NCBI GenBank assembly: GCA_963764685.1
Contig: CAVXTT010000016.1
Location: forward strand, 324,326-388,325
Origin: CAVXTT01 sp963764685
GTDB lineage: Bacteria; Bacteroidota; Ignavibacteria; Ignavibacteriales; Ignavibacteriaceae
Reading direction: 5' to 3'
Length of the DNA stretch: 64,000 nucleotides
Shown in pieces: positions 27,158 through 36,656 of the stretch; positions within the stretch are counted from its first letter, which is position 1, and every line of letters starts with the position of its first letter. The translations under genes and the position numbers were made by a program. The notes beneath the pieces were generated by a model. It was not told where the DNA came from. It did no database searches and saw nothing but the letters and a program-made list of their open reading frames with translations.

Positions 27158-28979
27158 ATGTTCGAGGAGACCAAAGTAAGAAAAACCATCATATCAGAGG
27201 AGGATTACGAAAAGTCTAAAAAACGTTTCGATACTGAGAGCTACTCAAAAGAAGAATTCCTGACCCTTGCTAAGCTCTATTCCGAATCATTCAGAGATGT
27301 GAAGGAAGGCGAGCTGATAAAAGGCAGAATAGTAAGGGTGCAGGGGGACTAACGTTATTATTGATGTCGGCTTTAAGTCAGAAGGTTCGGTATCAAAGGA
27401 CGAATTCCGTGAAAATGAAAAAATCGAGATCGGCAAAGAGATTGAAGTTGTTCTTGAATCCGTTGAGGACCAGGAAGGTAATCTCGTTCTCAGCAAACAG
27501 AGAGCCGACTTCCTTAAGATCTGGGAGAAAGTTGTAAGAGCTCACGATACCGGTGAAATTCTTCAGGGAAAAATTGTAAAAAGAATTAAAGGCGGTATGG
27601 TCGTTGACCTGATGGGTATGGAAGCTTTTCTTCCGGGCTCACAGATCGATGTTCGTCCTATCCGCGACTTTGATGCCTTTGTCGGTCAGACAATGGACTT
27701 CAAGGTTGTAAAAGTTAATATCCCTACAGAGAATGTTGTTGTTTCGCATAAGGTACTTGTTGAAGAAGAGATAGCAGACCAGAGACACGCAATTCTTAAC
27801 AGTCTTGAAAAAGGACAAATACTCGAAGGTACCGTAAAAGCAATAACAGACTTCGGTGTGTTTATTGATCTCGGCGGTGTTGATGGTCTTGTTCATATAA
27901 CAGACCTAAGCTGGGGCAGAATAAATCATCCAAACGAAGTTGTTAAACTTGATCAGACAATAAAAGTTGTTGTAACAGATTTCGATGAAGAGAAGAAGAG
28001 AATATCTTTAAGTCTCAAGAAACTTCTTCCGCATCCATGGGAAGATATCGAGAGCAAATATAAGATAGGTGATAAAGTTTCAGGAAGAGTTGTTTCTCTT
28101 ACAGATTACGGTGCATTCATTGAAATTGAAAAAGGAATTGAGGGACTTATCCATAATTCCGAAATGAGCTGGACACAGCACATTAAGCATCCTTCACAGG
28201 TTGTTTCAATGGGACAGATAATCGAAGCTGTTATATTAAGCCTGGATAAAGATGATAAGAAGATATCGCTTGGAATTAAACAGCTCGAACCGGATCCATG
28301 GGAAACTCTGATGCAGAAATATCCTGTTGGATCAAGACATTCGGGAGTTGCAAGAAATCTTACCAACTTCGGAGTGTTTGTTGAGCTTGAGCCGGGCGTT
28401 GACGGTCTGGTACATATTTCAGATCTCTCGTGGACAAAGAAAATACGCCATCCCGGTGAAGTAGTTAAGAAAGGTGAACGCCTGGAAGTTATCGTTCTCG
28501 GAGTAGATGTAGAACAGAGGAAGATCTCGCTTGGTCATAAACAGGTTGAAAATAACCCCTGGAACAACTTCGAGAAATTATTCTCAGTTGGCACTGTTAC
28601 AGAAGGAAAAGTAGTACGCATTATTGAGAAAGGCTTAATTGCCGAACTTCCTGAAAGTGTTGATGGATTTGTTCCTGCAAACCAGGTCGCTCCGCCAAAG
28701 GTGAAGAATATTGCAAATCATTTCCCTGTTGATGATGTCCTCCAGTTGAAGGTAATCGAGTTCGATAAAGAAAATAAAAAGATCGTGTTAAGCGCAATTG
28801 CCATCCTGAAAGAAAAATCAGAAGATGAAGTTCGTGCTTATCTCGATAAACACAAACTTGAAAGAGTAAGTGTTCAGGAAATTATGAAGGTCGATACGGG
28901 TTCGGTAGATACTTCCGACTTCCCGATATTCGAAGTTCCTGAGGAGCATCATCCTCATTCGCATGAAAAGACTCAATAA
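27158..28979 (+). CDS. rpsA: 30S ribosomal protein S1 (frameshifted)
   Basis: Six OB-fold S1 motifs, about 607 residues when repaired. The first part ends at a TAA at 27350-27352 ('GRIVRVQGD'). Dropping one base there continues 'NVIIDVGFKSEGSVSKDEF' into the long open frame that runs to 28979. S1 repeats are clear, for example 'GTVKAITDFGVFIDLGGVDG' and 'GRVVSLTDYGAFIEIEKG'. S1 binds mRNA on the 30S subunit and is essential in most bacteria, so the extra base is almost certainly a sequence error. The ATG has GGAGGA in front. A strong terminator follows. Confidence 0.93.
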
Positions 28980-29001
28980 TTTTCAGTAACGATTCTTTAA
29001 C

Positions 29002-29029
29002 AGAGCGGGAACCGTCCCGCTCTTTTTTT
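29002..29029 (+). terminator. Rho-independent terminator after rpsA
   Basis: Perfect 9-bp stem AGAGCGGGA / TCCCGCTCT with an ACCG loop, followed by a run of T. It lies 23 bases after the rpsA stop codon. Confidence 0.9.
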
Positions 29030-29038
29030 ATCAGGTAA

Positions 29039-30344
29039 ATGAAAAAAGTAGCACTGCATACATTAGGCTGCAAGCTGAATTTCTCCGAATCATCTACGAT
29101 CGGTAAGGAATTTCTTGAAAAAGGATTTGATATTGTTGATATCAGGGAGAATGCCGACGTATATCTTTTTAATACCTGTACTGTAACCGAGAATGCAGAG
29201 AAGGAATGCCGCCAGCTGGTTAGAAGAGTTTTGAGGCAGAATCCTGAAGCATTTGTTATTGTTACAGGCTGCTATGCGCAGCTTCGTCCCGGGGAGATTG
29301 CCTCAATTGATGGAGTGGATGCAGTTCTCGGCAGTAATGAAAAATTTAAGATATTCTCCATCCTTGATAATTTTGAGAAGAAAAAACTTGCCTGCACATT
29401 CGTATCACCTTTAGAAGATCTGAATGATTTCGGATTTGCTTCATCCGGGGAAGGAGATACCAGGACCCGTGCTTACTTTAAAATTCAGGACGGCTGTGAT
29501 TACAAATGCTCCTTCTGTACGATCCCTCTTGCCCGCGGCGGCAGCAGAAGTATGGAGCCTAACCGAGTACTTGAGGAGTTCAAAAAAATAATTGATGCAG
29601 GTTATAAGGAAATAATTCTAACCGGCGTAAATGTAGGGGATTACGGGAAGTCATTTAATACGGATCTTTATCATCTTCTTCTGGAGATGATTAAAACCGA
29701 TGGGGATTTCAGGATCAGGGTAAGCTCTATTGAACCGAATTTACTTTCTGATGAAATAATTGAACTTGCTGCGACCAGTCCTAAGATCTGCAGGCATTTT
29801 CATATCCCCCTTCAGAGCGGCAGTCCTGAAATTCTTAAAGCTATGCAGCGGAGATATAAAGCCGGTGATTATGAAAGACTGATCTATAAAATTAAAACAG
29901 CGTATACCTGATGCCGGTATAGGCGTTGATGTTATAGTTGGTTTTCCCGGAGAGACAGAAAAAGAATTCCTTGAAACACATAATTTTCTAAAAGATCTCC
30001 CCATTTCATACCTTCACGTTTTTACTTACTCGGAACGCCCCGATACAAAAGCAATTAACTTTCCTGGTATAGTGGATGTAGGTGAAAGAAGAAGAAGAAA
30101 TAATATTCTGCGTATATTAAGTCAGAAGAAAAAACATCTTTTTTACGAAAGCAGTCTTAATAAAACCGTTAATGTTCTATTCGAATCTGAGAACGCTAAC
30201 GGAATAATTAAAGGTTTTTCATCTGAATACATAAGGGTTGCAATGCCTTATAACGAGAGTTTAGTGAACAGGATTACGCCGGTGGAAATATCAGGCATCG
30301 ATGGCGAGTATTGTACCGGAAAAAGAGAAGAAAAAATCAATTGA
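29039..30344 (+). CDS. mtaB: tRNA t6A37 methylthiotransferase MtaB (frameshifted)
   Basis: Radical-SAM enzyme that converts t6A37 to ms2t6A37 in tRNAs. The N-terminal UPF0004 domain has 'HTLGCKLNFSES', 'FNTCTVTENAEKECR' and 'VTGCYAQLRP' with its three cluster cysteines. The radical-SAM motif is 'CDYKCSFCTIP'. The frame stops at 29909-29911, but removing one base near 29903 continues 'PDAGIGVDVIVGFPGETEKEF' to 30344, giving about 435 residues, the normal size. A single-base insertion in the data is the simplest cause. It starts 10 bases past the rpsA terminator. Confidence 0.92.
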
Positions 30345-30385
30345 CTTGCTTTCAGGGTATTGAGTAAAATTAAAATCAAAAAAAT

Positions 30386-31120
30386 ATGAATAAAGTAATC
30401 CTGCTATCTTTCTTATTTGCCCTTCCAATTTTCGCTCAGAAGACCGACCCCACAATCCTTGCTCTTGAAAGTGAAATAAAGAATTCTCCGGTTCAGAAGA
30501 ATGACAGTGTCCCTTTCCAGGAAGAGCAGACAGGTAAAAAGAATGTGGGACTCGCAATATTATACTCACTGCTTCTGCCCGGTATGGGAGAGTTGTATGC
30601 AGGTGATTACTCAACAGGGAAATACTTTACTATTGCCGATGGTATCTTATGGGGAACTTATATAGGTATAAATTCATATGGAAACTGGATGCAGGACAGA
30701 TATGTCTCTTATGCAAATTCTACAGGCGGATCAAACACTGACGGCAAAGATGATATCTATTTTGCTACGATAGGGGAGTATTCCAATATTGAGCAATATA
30801 ATAACCAGATGGCTCTTGATAGAAATTTTAATGAGATGTATAACGAAGAGACTCATTACTGGAAATGGAATACTGAAACGGAAAGAAAGAGCTACAGGAA
30901 TATGTGGGTTTCCAGCGAAGAGTCATTTAACAGTTTAAGATTTGTAGTGGGAGCACTGATTGTTAACAGGGTCGCAAGTGCAATAAATGCAGTAAGACTT
31001 ACCGCAGCTTATAACAAAAAACAAAATGTACAGACAGGATGGAACGTATCGGTTGGAATGGTTAACGGGCATCCCGGTATACCTTCAGGACTGTCGCTTA
31101 ATTTTAATAAGTCCTTCTGA
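30386..31120 (+). CDS. DUF5683-like membrane protein
   Basis: A 244-residue protein with a signal peptide or first membrane helix ('VILLSFLFALPIFAQ') and a hydrophobic hairpin with 'AILYSLLLPGMGELYAGDYSTGKYF', the pattern of DUF5683/TM2-like proteins in Bacteroidota. A polar region (about residues 115-185) and a last helix ('FVVGALIVNRVASAINAVRL') follow. Function is unknown. It lies 41 bases after mtaB and converges on the T9SS cargo gene; the stop codons nearly touch. Confidence 0.7.
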   Translation: MNKVILLSFLFALPIFAQKTDPTILALESEIKNSPVQKNDSVPFQEEQTGKKNVGLAILYSLLLPGMGELYAGDYSTGKYFTIADGILWGTYIGINSYGNWMQDRYVSYANSTGGSNTDGKDDIYFATIGEYSNIEQYNNQMALDRNFNEMYNEETHYWKWNTETERKSYRNMWVSSEESFNSLRFVVGALIVNRVASAINAVRLTAAYNKKQNVQTGWNVSVGMVNGHPGIPSGLSLNFNKSF

Positions 31121-32203
31121 TCACTTCATCAATATAAATTTTCTAGAACTGCTGAAACTGCCGTTCGACATTGTATAAATATAAACTCCGCTAGGAAGAT
31201 CTCTTCCGTTAAATTCAACTTCATAAGATCCCGCTGACTGTTCCTTATTTACAAGTACTTCAATTTCCTTCCCCAGCAGGTCATATATTTTTAAGGTTGT
31301 TAACCCGTCAGCCCCTTCAGGTATATTATATTTTATTTTTGTTGAAGGATTAAAAGGATTTGGGAAATTCTGCAATAAGGCATAGCCGCCTTGAAAATTA
31401 TCTGAGCCTGCAGATATAACAGAAGAATAAATAAAGCTTCCGTTAAAATCGATTTGTTTCAGCCTGTAGTAATAATCAGCTTGCCCTGTTACTTCATCAA
31501 TATATTTATATTCTTTATTCCGCGTTGAATTACCTTCCCCCTTAATAAATGCAACCTGACGCCAATCTTTCTTATTAACAGATCTCTCGACGGCGAATCC
31601 TGAGTTGTTTAATTCAGTAGCAGTTGACCAGGTTAAATTAACTTTGCCCCCTGATCTTTCAGCCTGGAATTGGATTAACTCGACAGGTACCTCGGCAATA
31701 ACAGTAACCGGATATTTTGGTCCATATGCCCATAGATCTAAATTGTTGGGTATAGAATCCCAGTTAGTGCTGATCCCGCAGGAATAGATTGTATCGATAC
31801 AGGGATTACCGGGTGCGTTATATGCAAATTCCCAGTAGACTGTATCGGACGGATTAAGAAAAGGAAGGGGGAATGCCTGGGTTAATTCGTTAGGAGCACG
31901 GTAATCCCATTTTGAAAGAGAATCAACTGCTGCAAGTATTCCGAACCTGGAGGCAACATTATATCCGCCGGCTATTGCAGGACCGCCGGTAAGGAACATT
32001 TTATATATTCCTGTCTGTCCCTGCATTAAGGTATCAGGTCCTTCAACCCATACGATTACTTCCGGGCTTGACTGAAGATTATGACAGACACATCCGTTTC
32101 CATTTAATTCCGTACAGCCGATCAGGTCGTACTCAAAGTTCCCGGAAAAAGAATAAAAAATTGTTGCACAAAATATGATTACCAGTAAAATATTGATTTT
32201 CAT
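31121..32203 (-). CDS. Secreted protein with choice-of-anchor-V-like domain and T9SS sorting domain
   Basis: A 360-residue exported protein. After a signal peptide it has a cysteine-rich start, 'GCTELNGNGCVCHN', in which CVCH resembles a shortened c-type-haem or metal site, then a beta-sandwich region ('GPDTLMQGQTGIYKMFLTGG') like choice-of-anchor-V domains. The middle has a fibronectin-like module ('VNLTWSTATELNNSGFAVER'). The last ~80 residues are a T9SS type-A sorting domain ('LLQNFPNPFNPSTKIKY', 'YDLLGKEIEVLVN', 'LPSGVYIYTM'). It should be exported through the SprA translocon encoded at 44.6 kb. Haem binding is not shown. Confidence 0.8.
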   Translation of the reverse strand: MKINILLVIIFCATIFYSFSGNFEYDLIGCTELNGNGCVCHNLQSSPEVIVWVEGPDTLMQGQTGIYKMFLTGGPAIAGGYNVASRFGILAAVDSLSKWDYRAPNELTQAFPLPFLNPSDTVYWEFAYNAPGNPCIDTIYSCGISTNWDSIPNNLDLWAYGPKYPVTVIAEVPVELIQFQAERSGGKVNLTWSTATELNNSGFAVERSVNKKDWRQVAFIKGEGNSTRNKEYKYIDEVTGQADYYYRLKQIDFNGSFIYSSVISAGSDNFQGGYALLQNFPNPFNPSTKIKYNIPEGADGLTTLKIYDLLGKEIEVLVNKEQSAGSYEVEFNGRDLPSGVYIYTMSNGSFSSSRKFILMK

Positions 32204-32322
32204 TTATACCAATTGATTGTGAAAAAAGGGAGCCGGGAAATGCAGCAGTTAAAGATAAATAAAATTTGCTAAATGTAAAGCATCTCCCGTTAATTTTAAT
32301 AATGGAAATTCTAATTCATTTA

Positions 32323-32410
32323 AGCAGTATCGATTTTGCAAGAAATCAAAACAATTAAGATAGGTTAAATAAGCGGATAAGGCTGCACAGAAGGAATCGT
32401 GCTAAATAAA
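32323..32410 (+). repeat. Fragment of the long palindromic element
   Basis: This ~85-base piece (GCAGTATCGATTTTGC to GGATAAGGCTGCACAG and GGAATCGTGC) resembles the right end of the element at 34981-35275. It lies in the 647-base gap before the DUF3494 gene; the rest of that gap shows no gene. Confidence 0.7.
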
Positions 32411-32467
32411 AATCAACTTTGAAGAAAAAACCTTCGAAACCAAATTATTTTTATGACGGAGATACAG

Positions 32468-32485
32468 TCCCGAAAGCTTTCGGGA
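32468..32485. repeat. Perfect 18-bp palindrome
   Basis: TCCCGAAAGCTTTCGGGA is its own reverse complement. It lies in the gap before the DUF3494 gene. It may be a REP-type unit or a protein-binding site; there is no following T run, so a terminator is less likely. Confidence 0.7.
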
Positions 32486-32850
32486 TCCGCAGGTATAAAA
32501 AGGGGTTCAAAACAGCTTAAGTTCACATCTTTTGAGAGGTCGATGACGAAAAAGTGACAATTTACCACTTTAATATTTGGCCATCCATTTATGAAATAAT
32601 TTAGTTTTATTTATACATTCAGTAGATGTAGTTCCTTTTTCATCCCTTTGACCGATTGTAACCCCAAACATTTCTTTCTATCGTTATTTAGAATAAAGAA
32701 CCAATAGAGAAACCGGGAAAATAAAATTAAATCCTTATTGGTTTGACTCACGGCGCTGCCTAAACAAGTTTTGAGCTGGAATGATACTTAGAGCGGGACC
32801 TATTATTAAGAAATAACAGCAAATAACGAATTATTAACAAGGAGATTTTT

Positions 32851-33934
32851 ATGACAAAATTTACAATAGATCAGACTCTTGCTTTAATCAGCTGGAGGCA
32901 CTTCATCGGAATGATGCTGATAGTTGTTTTGATGATACCAGCCGCTATAGTGTCTCAATCCTCGCCGGCACCAGTAAATCTTGGAACAACCGGAAATTTT
33001 GTGATTCTGGCAAAAACAGGAATCTCAACCACCGGAACCACCTCAATTGTCGGAGATATTGGTGTTAGTCCAATTGACCATACTGCCATAACCGGATTTG
33101 GATTTAATATTAGATCCCTCGGGTACATTTTCGACATCATCTTTAGTTGCCGGGAAAGTATATGCAGCAGACTATGCTCCTCCAACTCCGACTATGATGA
33201 TTACGGCTGTGAGCGACATGGAAACAGCTTACACCGACGCAGCGGGACGAACATTGCCTGATTATACTGAACTGTACGCAGGAGATATTACCGGGCAGAC
33301 ACTTACTCACGGTCTTTATAAATGGAGTACCGGGGTCCTGGTATCTGCCGGCGGCGTCACTATCTCGGGCACCGCAAGCGATGTATGGATCTTCCAGATA
33401 GCGCAAAATCTAATCGTTGCTAACGGAGCCATTATTACCCTGAGCGGCGGTGCACAAGCTTCCAACATCTTCTGGCAGGTTGCAGGCGAGGTTACTCTTG
33501 GAACAACGTCTGACTTCAAAGGAATCATATTGTGTCAAACTTTGATTGATATGCAGACCGGTGGAACTATGAACGGCAGAGCACTGGCACAGACCGCAGT
33601 TACTTTAGATGGCAGTACCATCACCGGCCCAACGGGGGTAACCGGTGTCGAGCCTGGTATAGCGCCTCAGGAATTTGCACTCTTCCAGAACTATCCAAAC
33701 CCATTTAATCCTTCTACAACAATAAAATTCTCACTGCCTGAGGGATCAGCAAATGTAAAGCTTACGATCTATAATTCACTTGGACAAAAAGTGGCAGAGC
33801 TGGTCAACGGCAGGCTGGATGCAGGTATCTATAGCTATCAATGGGATGCAGGTAATGTATCCTCCGGTCTGTACATATATCAGATAGTTACAGAGAAGTT
33901 TGTTTCAACAAAAAAGATGATGCTTTTAAAATAA
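32851..33934 (+). CDS. DUF3494 (ice-binding-like) T9SS cargo protein (frameshifted)
   Basis: About 360 residues when repaired. A signal helix ('FIGMMLIVVLMIPAAIVSQ') is followed by a DUF3494 domain: 'VNLGTTGNFVILAKTGISTT', 'IVGDIGVSPIDHTAITGFGF', 'AYTDAAGRTLPDYTELYAGD', 'GGAQASNIFWQVAGEVTLGT', 'GRALAQTAVTLDGSTI'. The frame changes near 33108-33112, where one extra base separates 'GFGFN' from 'LDPSGTFSTS'. The C-terminus is a T9SS type-A sorting domain ('YPNPFNPSTTIKFSLPEG'). DUF3494 proteins include ice-binding proteins, but many members act as adhesins, so ice binding is not claimed. AAGGAG precedes the ATG. Confidence 0.85.
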
Positions 33935-33959
33935 AGTGTTACTCTAAGAGTATCCTTAG

Positions 33960-33999
33960 GTTGGCTGGTATTTGATGATGGTATCAGCCAACTTTCTCT
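33960..33999 (+). terminator. Probable terminator after the DUF3494 gene
   Basis: An 8-bp stem GTTGGCTG / CAGCCAAC with a 17-base loop, followed by TTTCTCT. It lies 26 bases after the stop codon. Confidence 0.65.
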
Positions 34000-34097
34000 A
34001 TAAAGATGAAATATTAATCATCCCTGAAGTAATAGAATAATTTTCATTCATGATACCCCTGCTTCGGCATAAACTACTCTAAGATTCATCCTTGCAG

Positions 34098-34508
34098 TTA
34101 CAGACCTAATTTATATTGCTGCTCGATTTTCTGCTCTATCCATTGATAAACTTGTTTAGCAAGTTCAACAGCTTCCAGATATTCTTTCTCAGTGACGGGT
34201 TCTGAAATGTTAGGATATTTGGTATCCACAGCATAACCCGTTAAGATAACGGCATCATTAAAACTGGCAGGATATTCTTTACCAGCCTCCTTTAAATTCT
34301 TCAATAGTTCACCTATGTCATGGACATACCTGAAATTGATCTTGCAAAACACTAAATATGACTTCAATGATTTTTCAACGCATTGCTGAGCATCGTAGCA
34401 GAGATCTTCCCAGTAAACTTCGGGAGGTTTAGGCATTAGTGCGCGCACCAGATTACTTTTAGCCCGCTTGAGCCAGTTTTGTGCTGAGGTATAGTTTTTA
34501 GGCAGCAA
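34098..34508 (-). CDS. HEPN-domain protein (toxin partner of HEPN/MNT pair)
   Basis: A 136-residue all-alpha HEPN protein: 'AQNWLKRAKSNLVRALM', 'YDAQQCVEKSLKSYLVF', 'FRYVHDIGELLKNL' and 'AVELAKQVYQWIEQKI' are the usual helices. Paired HEPN and MNT proteins work as toxin-antitoxin systems in which the MNT partner AMPylates or otherwise silences the HEPN RNase. The classical R-x4-6-H RNase motif is not clear here; the nearest is the Arg-Tyr-Val-His segment, so catalytic activity is doubtful. Its start overlaps the end of the nucleotidyltransferase gene by 11 bases. Confidence 0.85.
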   Translation of the reverse strand: MLPKNYTSAQNWLKRAKSNLVRALMPKPPEVYWEDLCYDAQQCVEKSLKSYLVFCKINFRYVHDIGELLKNLKEAGKEYPASFNDAVILTGYAVDTKYPNISEPVTEKEYLEAVELAKQVYQWIEQKIEQQYKLGL

Positions 34509-34824
34509 AGAGAACTATACCTTCTTTTAATGCAGGTTTGATAATAATATCATCGGCATTCTTGTACAGTTCAATATCTTTCTCTGTAACAACAATTATA
34601 TCGGAGGCAAATCCAACATCAGAAATGTTTTTATAAATATCCTGGGCAGTCTTTCTCCTGTGAATCTCCCTGTTTACCACAACCAGTAAGTCGAAATCAC
34701 TGTCTCTTGTCATGGTTCCCCTTGCACCGGAACCAAAAAGAATAATTCTTGACGGCTGAACGGATTCTATAATCCTGGTTACTATTCTGTTTAATATTTC
34801 CGATAACCTGTCATCCATAATCAT
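34498..34824 (-). CDS. MNT-type nucleotidyltransferase (antitoxin partner)
   Basis: Minimal nucleotidyltransferase with the signature 'ILFGSGARGTMTRDSDFDLLVV', where GSGARG and the SDFD aspartates form the catalytic site. It probably modifies its HEPN partner. I place the start at the internal ATG at 34824 ('MIMDDRLSEIL'). A longer frame up to 34875 adds a Phe/Leu-rich segment that is not part of the family. The final part 'ALKEGIVLFAA' is the usual 'A..EG..ly' end. The pair stands next to a cluster of long palindromes. Confidence 0.85.
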   Translation of the reverse strand: MIMDDRLSEILNRIVTRIIESVQPSRIILFGSGARGTMTRDSDFDLLVVVNREIHRRKTAQDIYKNISDVGFASDIIVVTEKDIELYKNADDIIIKPALKEGIVLFAA

Positions 34825-34980
34825 CAGGCTTTCAAATGTCAAATCAAAACTAAACCAGAATAATAGAAAAAACAAGAAAAAACATTATTATGAATTCTAG
34901 CAAAATCAATACTATTGAAACTAAACTGATTTTTCAGAATAATCAAACAACGGTATACAATAAATAGACATATATAGAGA

Positions 34981-35275
34981 TGCATTATTCCTGCCGTGCA
35001 GCCTTATCCCCTTATTTTATATGTCTGCTTAAACGGAATATAAAATATTTTTCAAACCTTAGTAGCAATATATACCACACACCAAACCCTAACCTTATTA
35101 CCTTATCCAGAAGGATTTAGATAAGCTAATAAGGTTGTTATTTATGGGGTGGTAATCTTTGCTACTAAGGTTTCGGAAAGATTTTTAATTTATTTCTGTA
35201 GTATCGATTTTACAGGAAATCAAACAATTTACGAAGGGTCAAATAAGGGGATAAGGCTGTAGGAATCGTAATAAG
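34981..35275. repeat. Long imperfect palindromic element, copy A
   Basis: About 295 bases that fold on themselves. TGCATTATTCCTGCC and CAGCCTTATCCCCTTA at the left pair with AATAAGGGGATAAGGC at the right. ACCTTAGTAGCAATA pairs with TTTGCTACTAAGGT, and the centre CCTAACCTTATTACC pairs with GCTAATAAGGTTG. No coding sequence is visible. Copy B follows 55 bases later in the same orientation. Confidence 0.85.
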
Positions 35276-35329
35276 AATTTAAGAGAGGAGTATTTTAATG
35301 AAAGTAATAAACTAAATAGTGCAATTTAG

Positions 35330-35667
35330 ATGCATTCTTCCTGCCTTGCAGCCTTATCCCCTTATTTTATTTATCCCCGGTATCAGCATCTGCTAAAACG
35401 AAATACAAAACTCTTTTCAAACCTTAGTAGCAATATACGCTACCCACCAACTTCCTAACCTTATTAGCTTATCCAGGACCTTGCGAAATTCTGTCTGATA
35501 AATTGCTCTCAGATAAGGTAATAAGGTTAAGAGTTTGTGGGTGTATATTGCTACTAAGGTTCAGGAAAAATTTTGTATTTCAGTTAAGCAGATTCTGATA
35601 CTGAGGATACTAGTCCTGTTAAGGAAGCAGAATAAGGGGATAAGACTGCACGGCAGGAATTATGCAT
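35330..35667. repeat. Long imperfect palindromic element, copy B
   Basis: A ~338-base second copy with the same plan: TGCATTCTTCCTGCC at the left, CGGCAGGAATTATGCA at the right, inner arms ACCTTAGTAGCAATA and TATTGCTACTAAGGT, and a central CTAACCTTATTAGC opposite GGTAATAAGGTTA. The ends TGCAT/ATGCA act like terminal inverted repeats. The loop is longer than in copy A. It resembles a non-coding MITE-like element. Confidence 0.85.
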
Positions 35668-35779
35668 TTGTCCAAAGCATTAGAATAAAAAACCATCCGT
35701 TAACATTTCTATTTTGCTGATACAGATCGTAGAAGATGACCCGGCACCTATTAATTATAAGCCTCTACACCCTACACAA

Positions 35780-35870
35780 CCCCTACTATGTCCTACTAAA
35801 CGCCTACTATAACATTACCTTCGAAGAAGGGTTGTATGGAGGTTATAGGGGTTAGGTACCGGGAGAGATA
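35780..35870. repeat. Third, different imperfect palindrome
   Basis: The centre CCTTCGAAGAAGG is flanked by a pyrimidine-rich left arm with repeated CCTACTA words and a purine-rich right arm (GTTGTATGG, GGTTATAGGGG). The arms are partly complementary. No gene is visible in 35668-35911. Confidence 0.5.
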
Positions 35871-35911
35871 GGGTTGGAAATAGGTGTTTGGTCAGATGTT
35901 TCCGTATTTAC

Positions 35912-36362
35912 ACTGCTGTCCAAAATAAAATAGAAATAAGAAAAAACAGAAATAGCTGTCCATATTTGACAGATTTTTTCTTTTTCAATTTCAATCCCCC
36001 CACTAGAATAAATTTATCTGCCTGCTTTCCATGGAAAAATTGTGCATTATTCCCGCACCCCGTTCCAAACGGTGGTGCTAGCAAGACACATTTATCAGTT
36101 GGTCTGTTTTTTTGCTGCCTCTCAGGATCAACCGGTTCCAAACCGGTTGAGGGCAGCGCTTATAGTTTTTTTCCTGAAGCTTCCTTAAGGATGCTTATCT
36201 CAGAATGCAGTAAAAACAGTAAAGTGCTGCATAATTGTCTCGCTAGCACCCTGCTTCCTTAGCTGGGTGAGGGATGATGAATGGGCAGTAAATTATCAAG
36301 TTGGATAGACTCCATATCAAGTGCCAGATAAGAATTGTTTTTCTGTTAAACAAATTTAACGG
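35912..36362 (-). repeat. Dispersed repeat, copy 1 (inverted relative to 43567-44290)
   Basis: About 450 bases whose reverse complement recurs at 43567-44290. Shared blocks include the palindromes AACCGGTTCCAAACCGGTT and CCCCGTTCCAAACGG, GACCAACTGATAAATGTGTC (on the reverse strand) and the CTAAGGAAGCAGGGTGCTAG block. An open frame across it is a by-product; no protein family is recognised. Confidence 0.85.
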
Positions 36363-36516
36363 CTTGATAAGAGGGATCCTTTTTTTATCGTTTTGGACAG
36401 ATCTGCGTATTTGAGTAAATAGCAATGATTATGCCCGGTCTATTTGGAAAAATCGCTGCTCTTTCTTAATTAAAGAATAAATATAATTCTCTGCCCGGAC
36501 GGTGCCCGGCCTATGC

Positions 36517-36543
36517 CCGGCCTAATTTGTCATTTTAGGCCGG
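36517..36543. repeat. Hairpin and short direct repeats downstream of the TetR gene
   Basis: A perfect 9-bp inverted repeat CCGGCCTAA / TTAGGCCGG with a 9-base loop. It follows direct repeats of TGCCCGGCCTA. It lies about 115 bases beyond the TetR gene's stop codon and could affect transcript ends. Confidence 0.55.
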
Positions 36544-36656
36544 AAAGTGACTGACCATATCTCCAGCACAGCCCGGTCAGAAAATAACTTAATAGAAATT
36601 ATATTAAAAGCTTAAAGTATTAAATAGTCAGGGGAGGAAAGGTAAGAACCGTTGTG

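Noticed and set aside
27340..27360. Programmed frameshift in rpsA
   Set aside because: No slippery heptamer or downstream pseudoknot is evident, and many other genes in the window have similar indels, so error is simpler.
35888..36262. 124-codon open frame inside the 36-kb repeat
   Set aside because: It lies wholly inside a non-coding repeat, and the inverted copy at 44 kb does not keep the frame.
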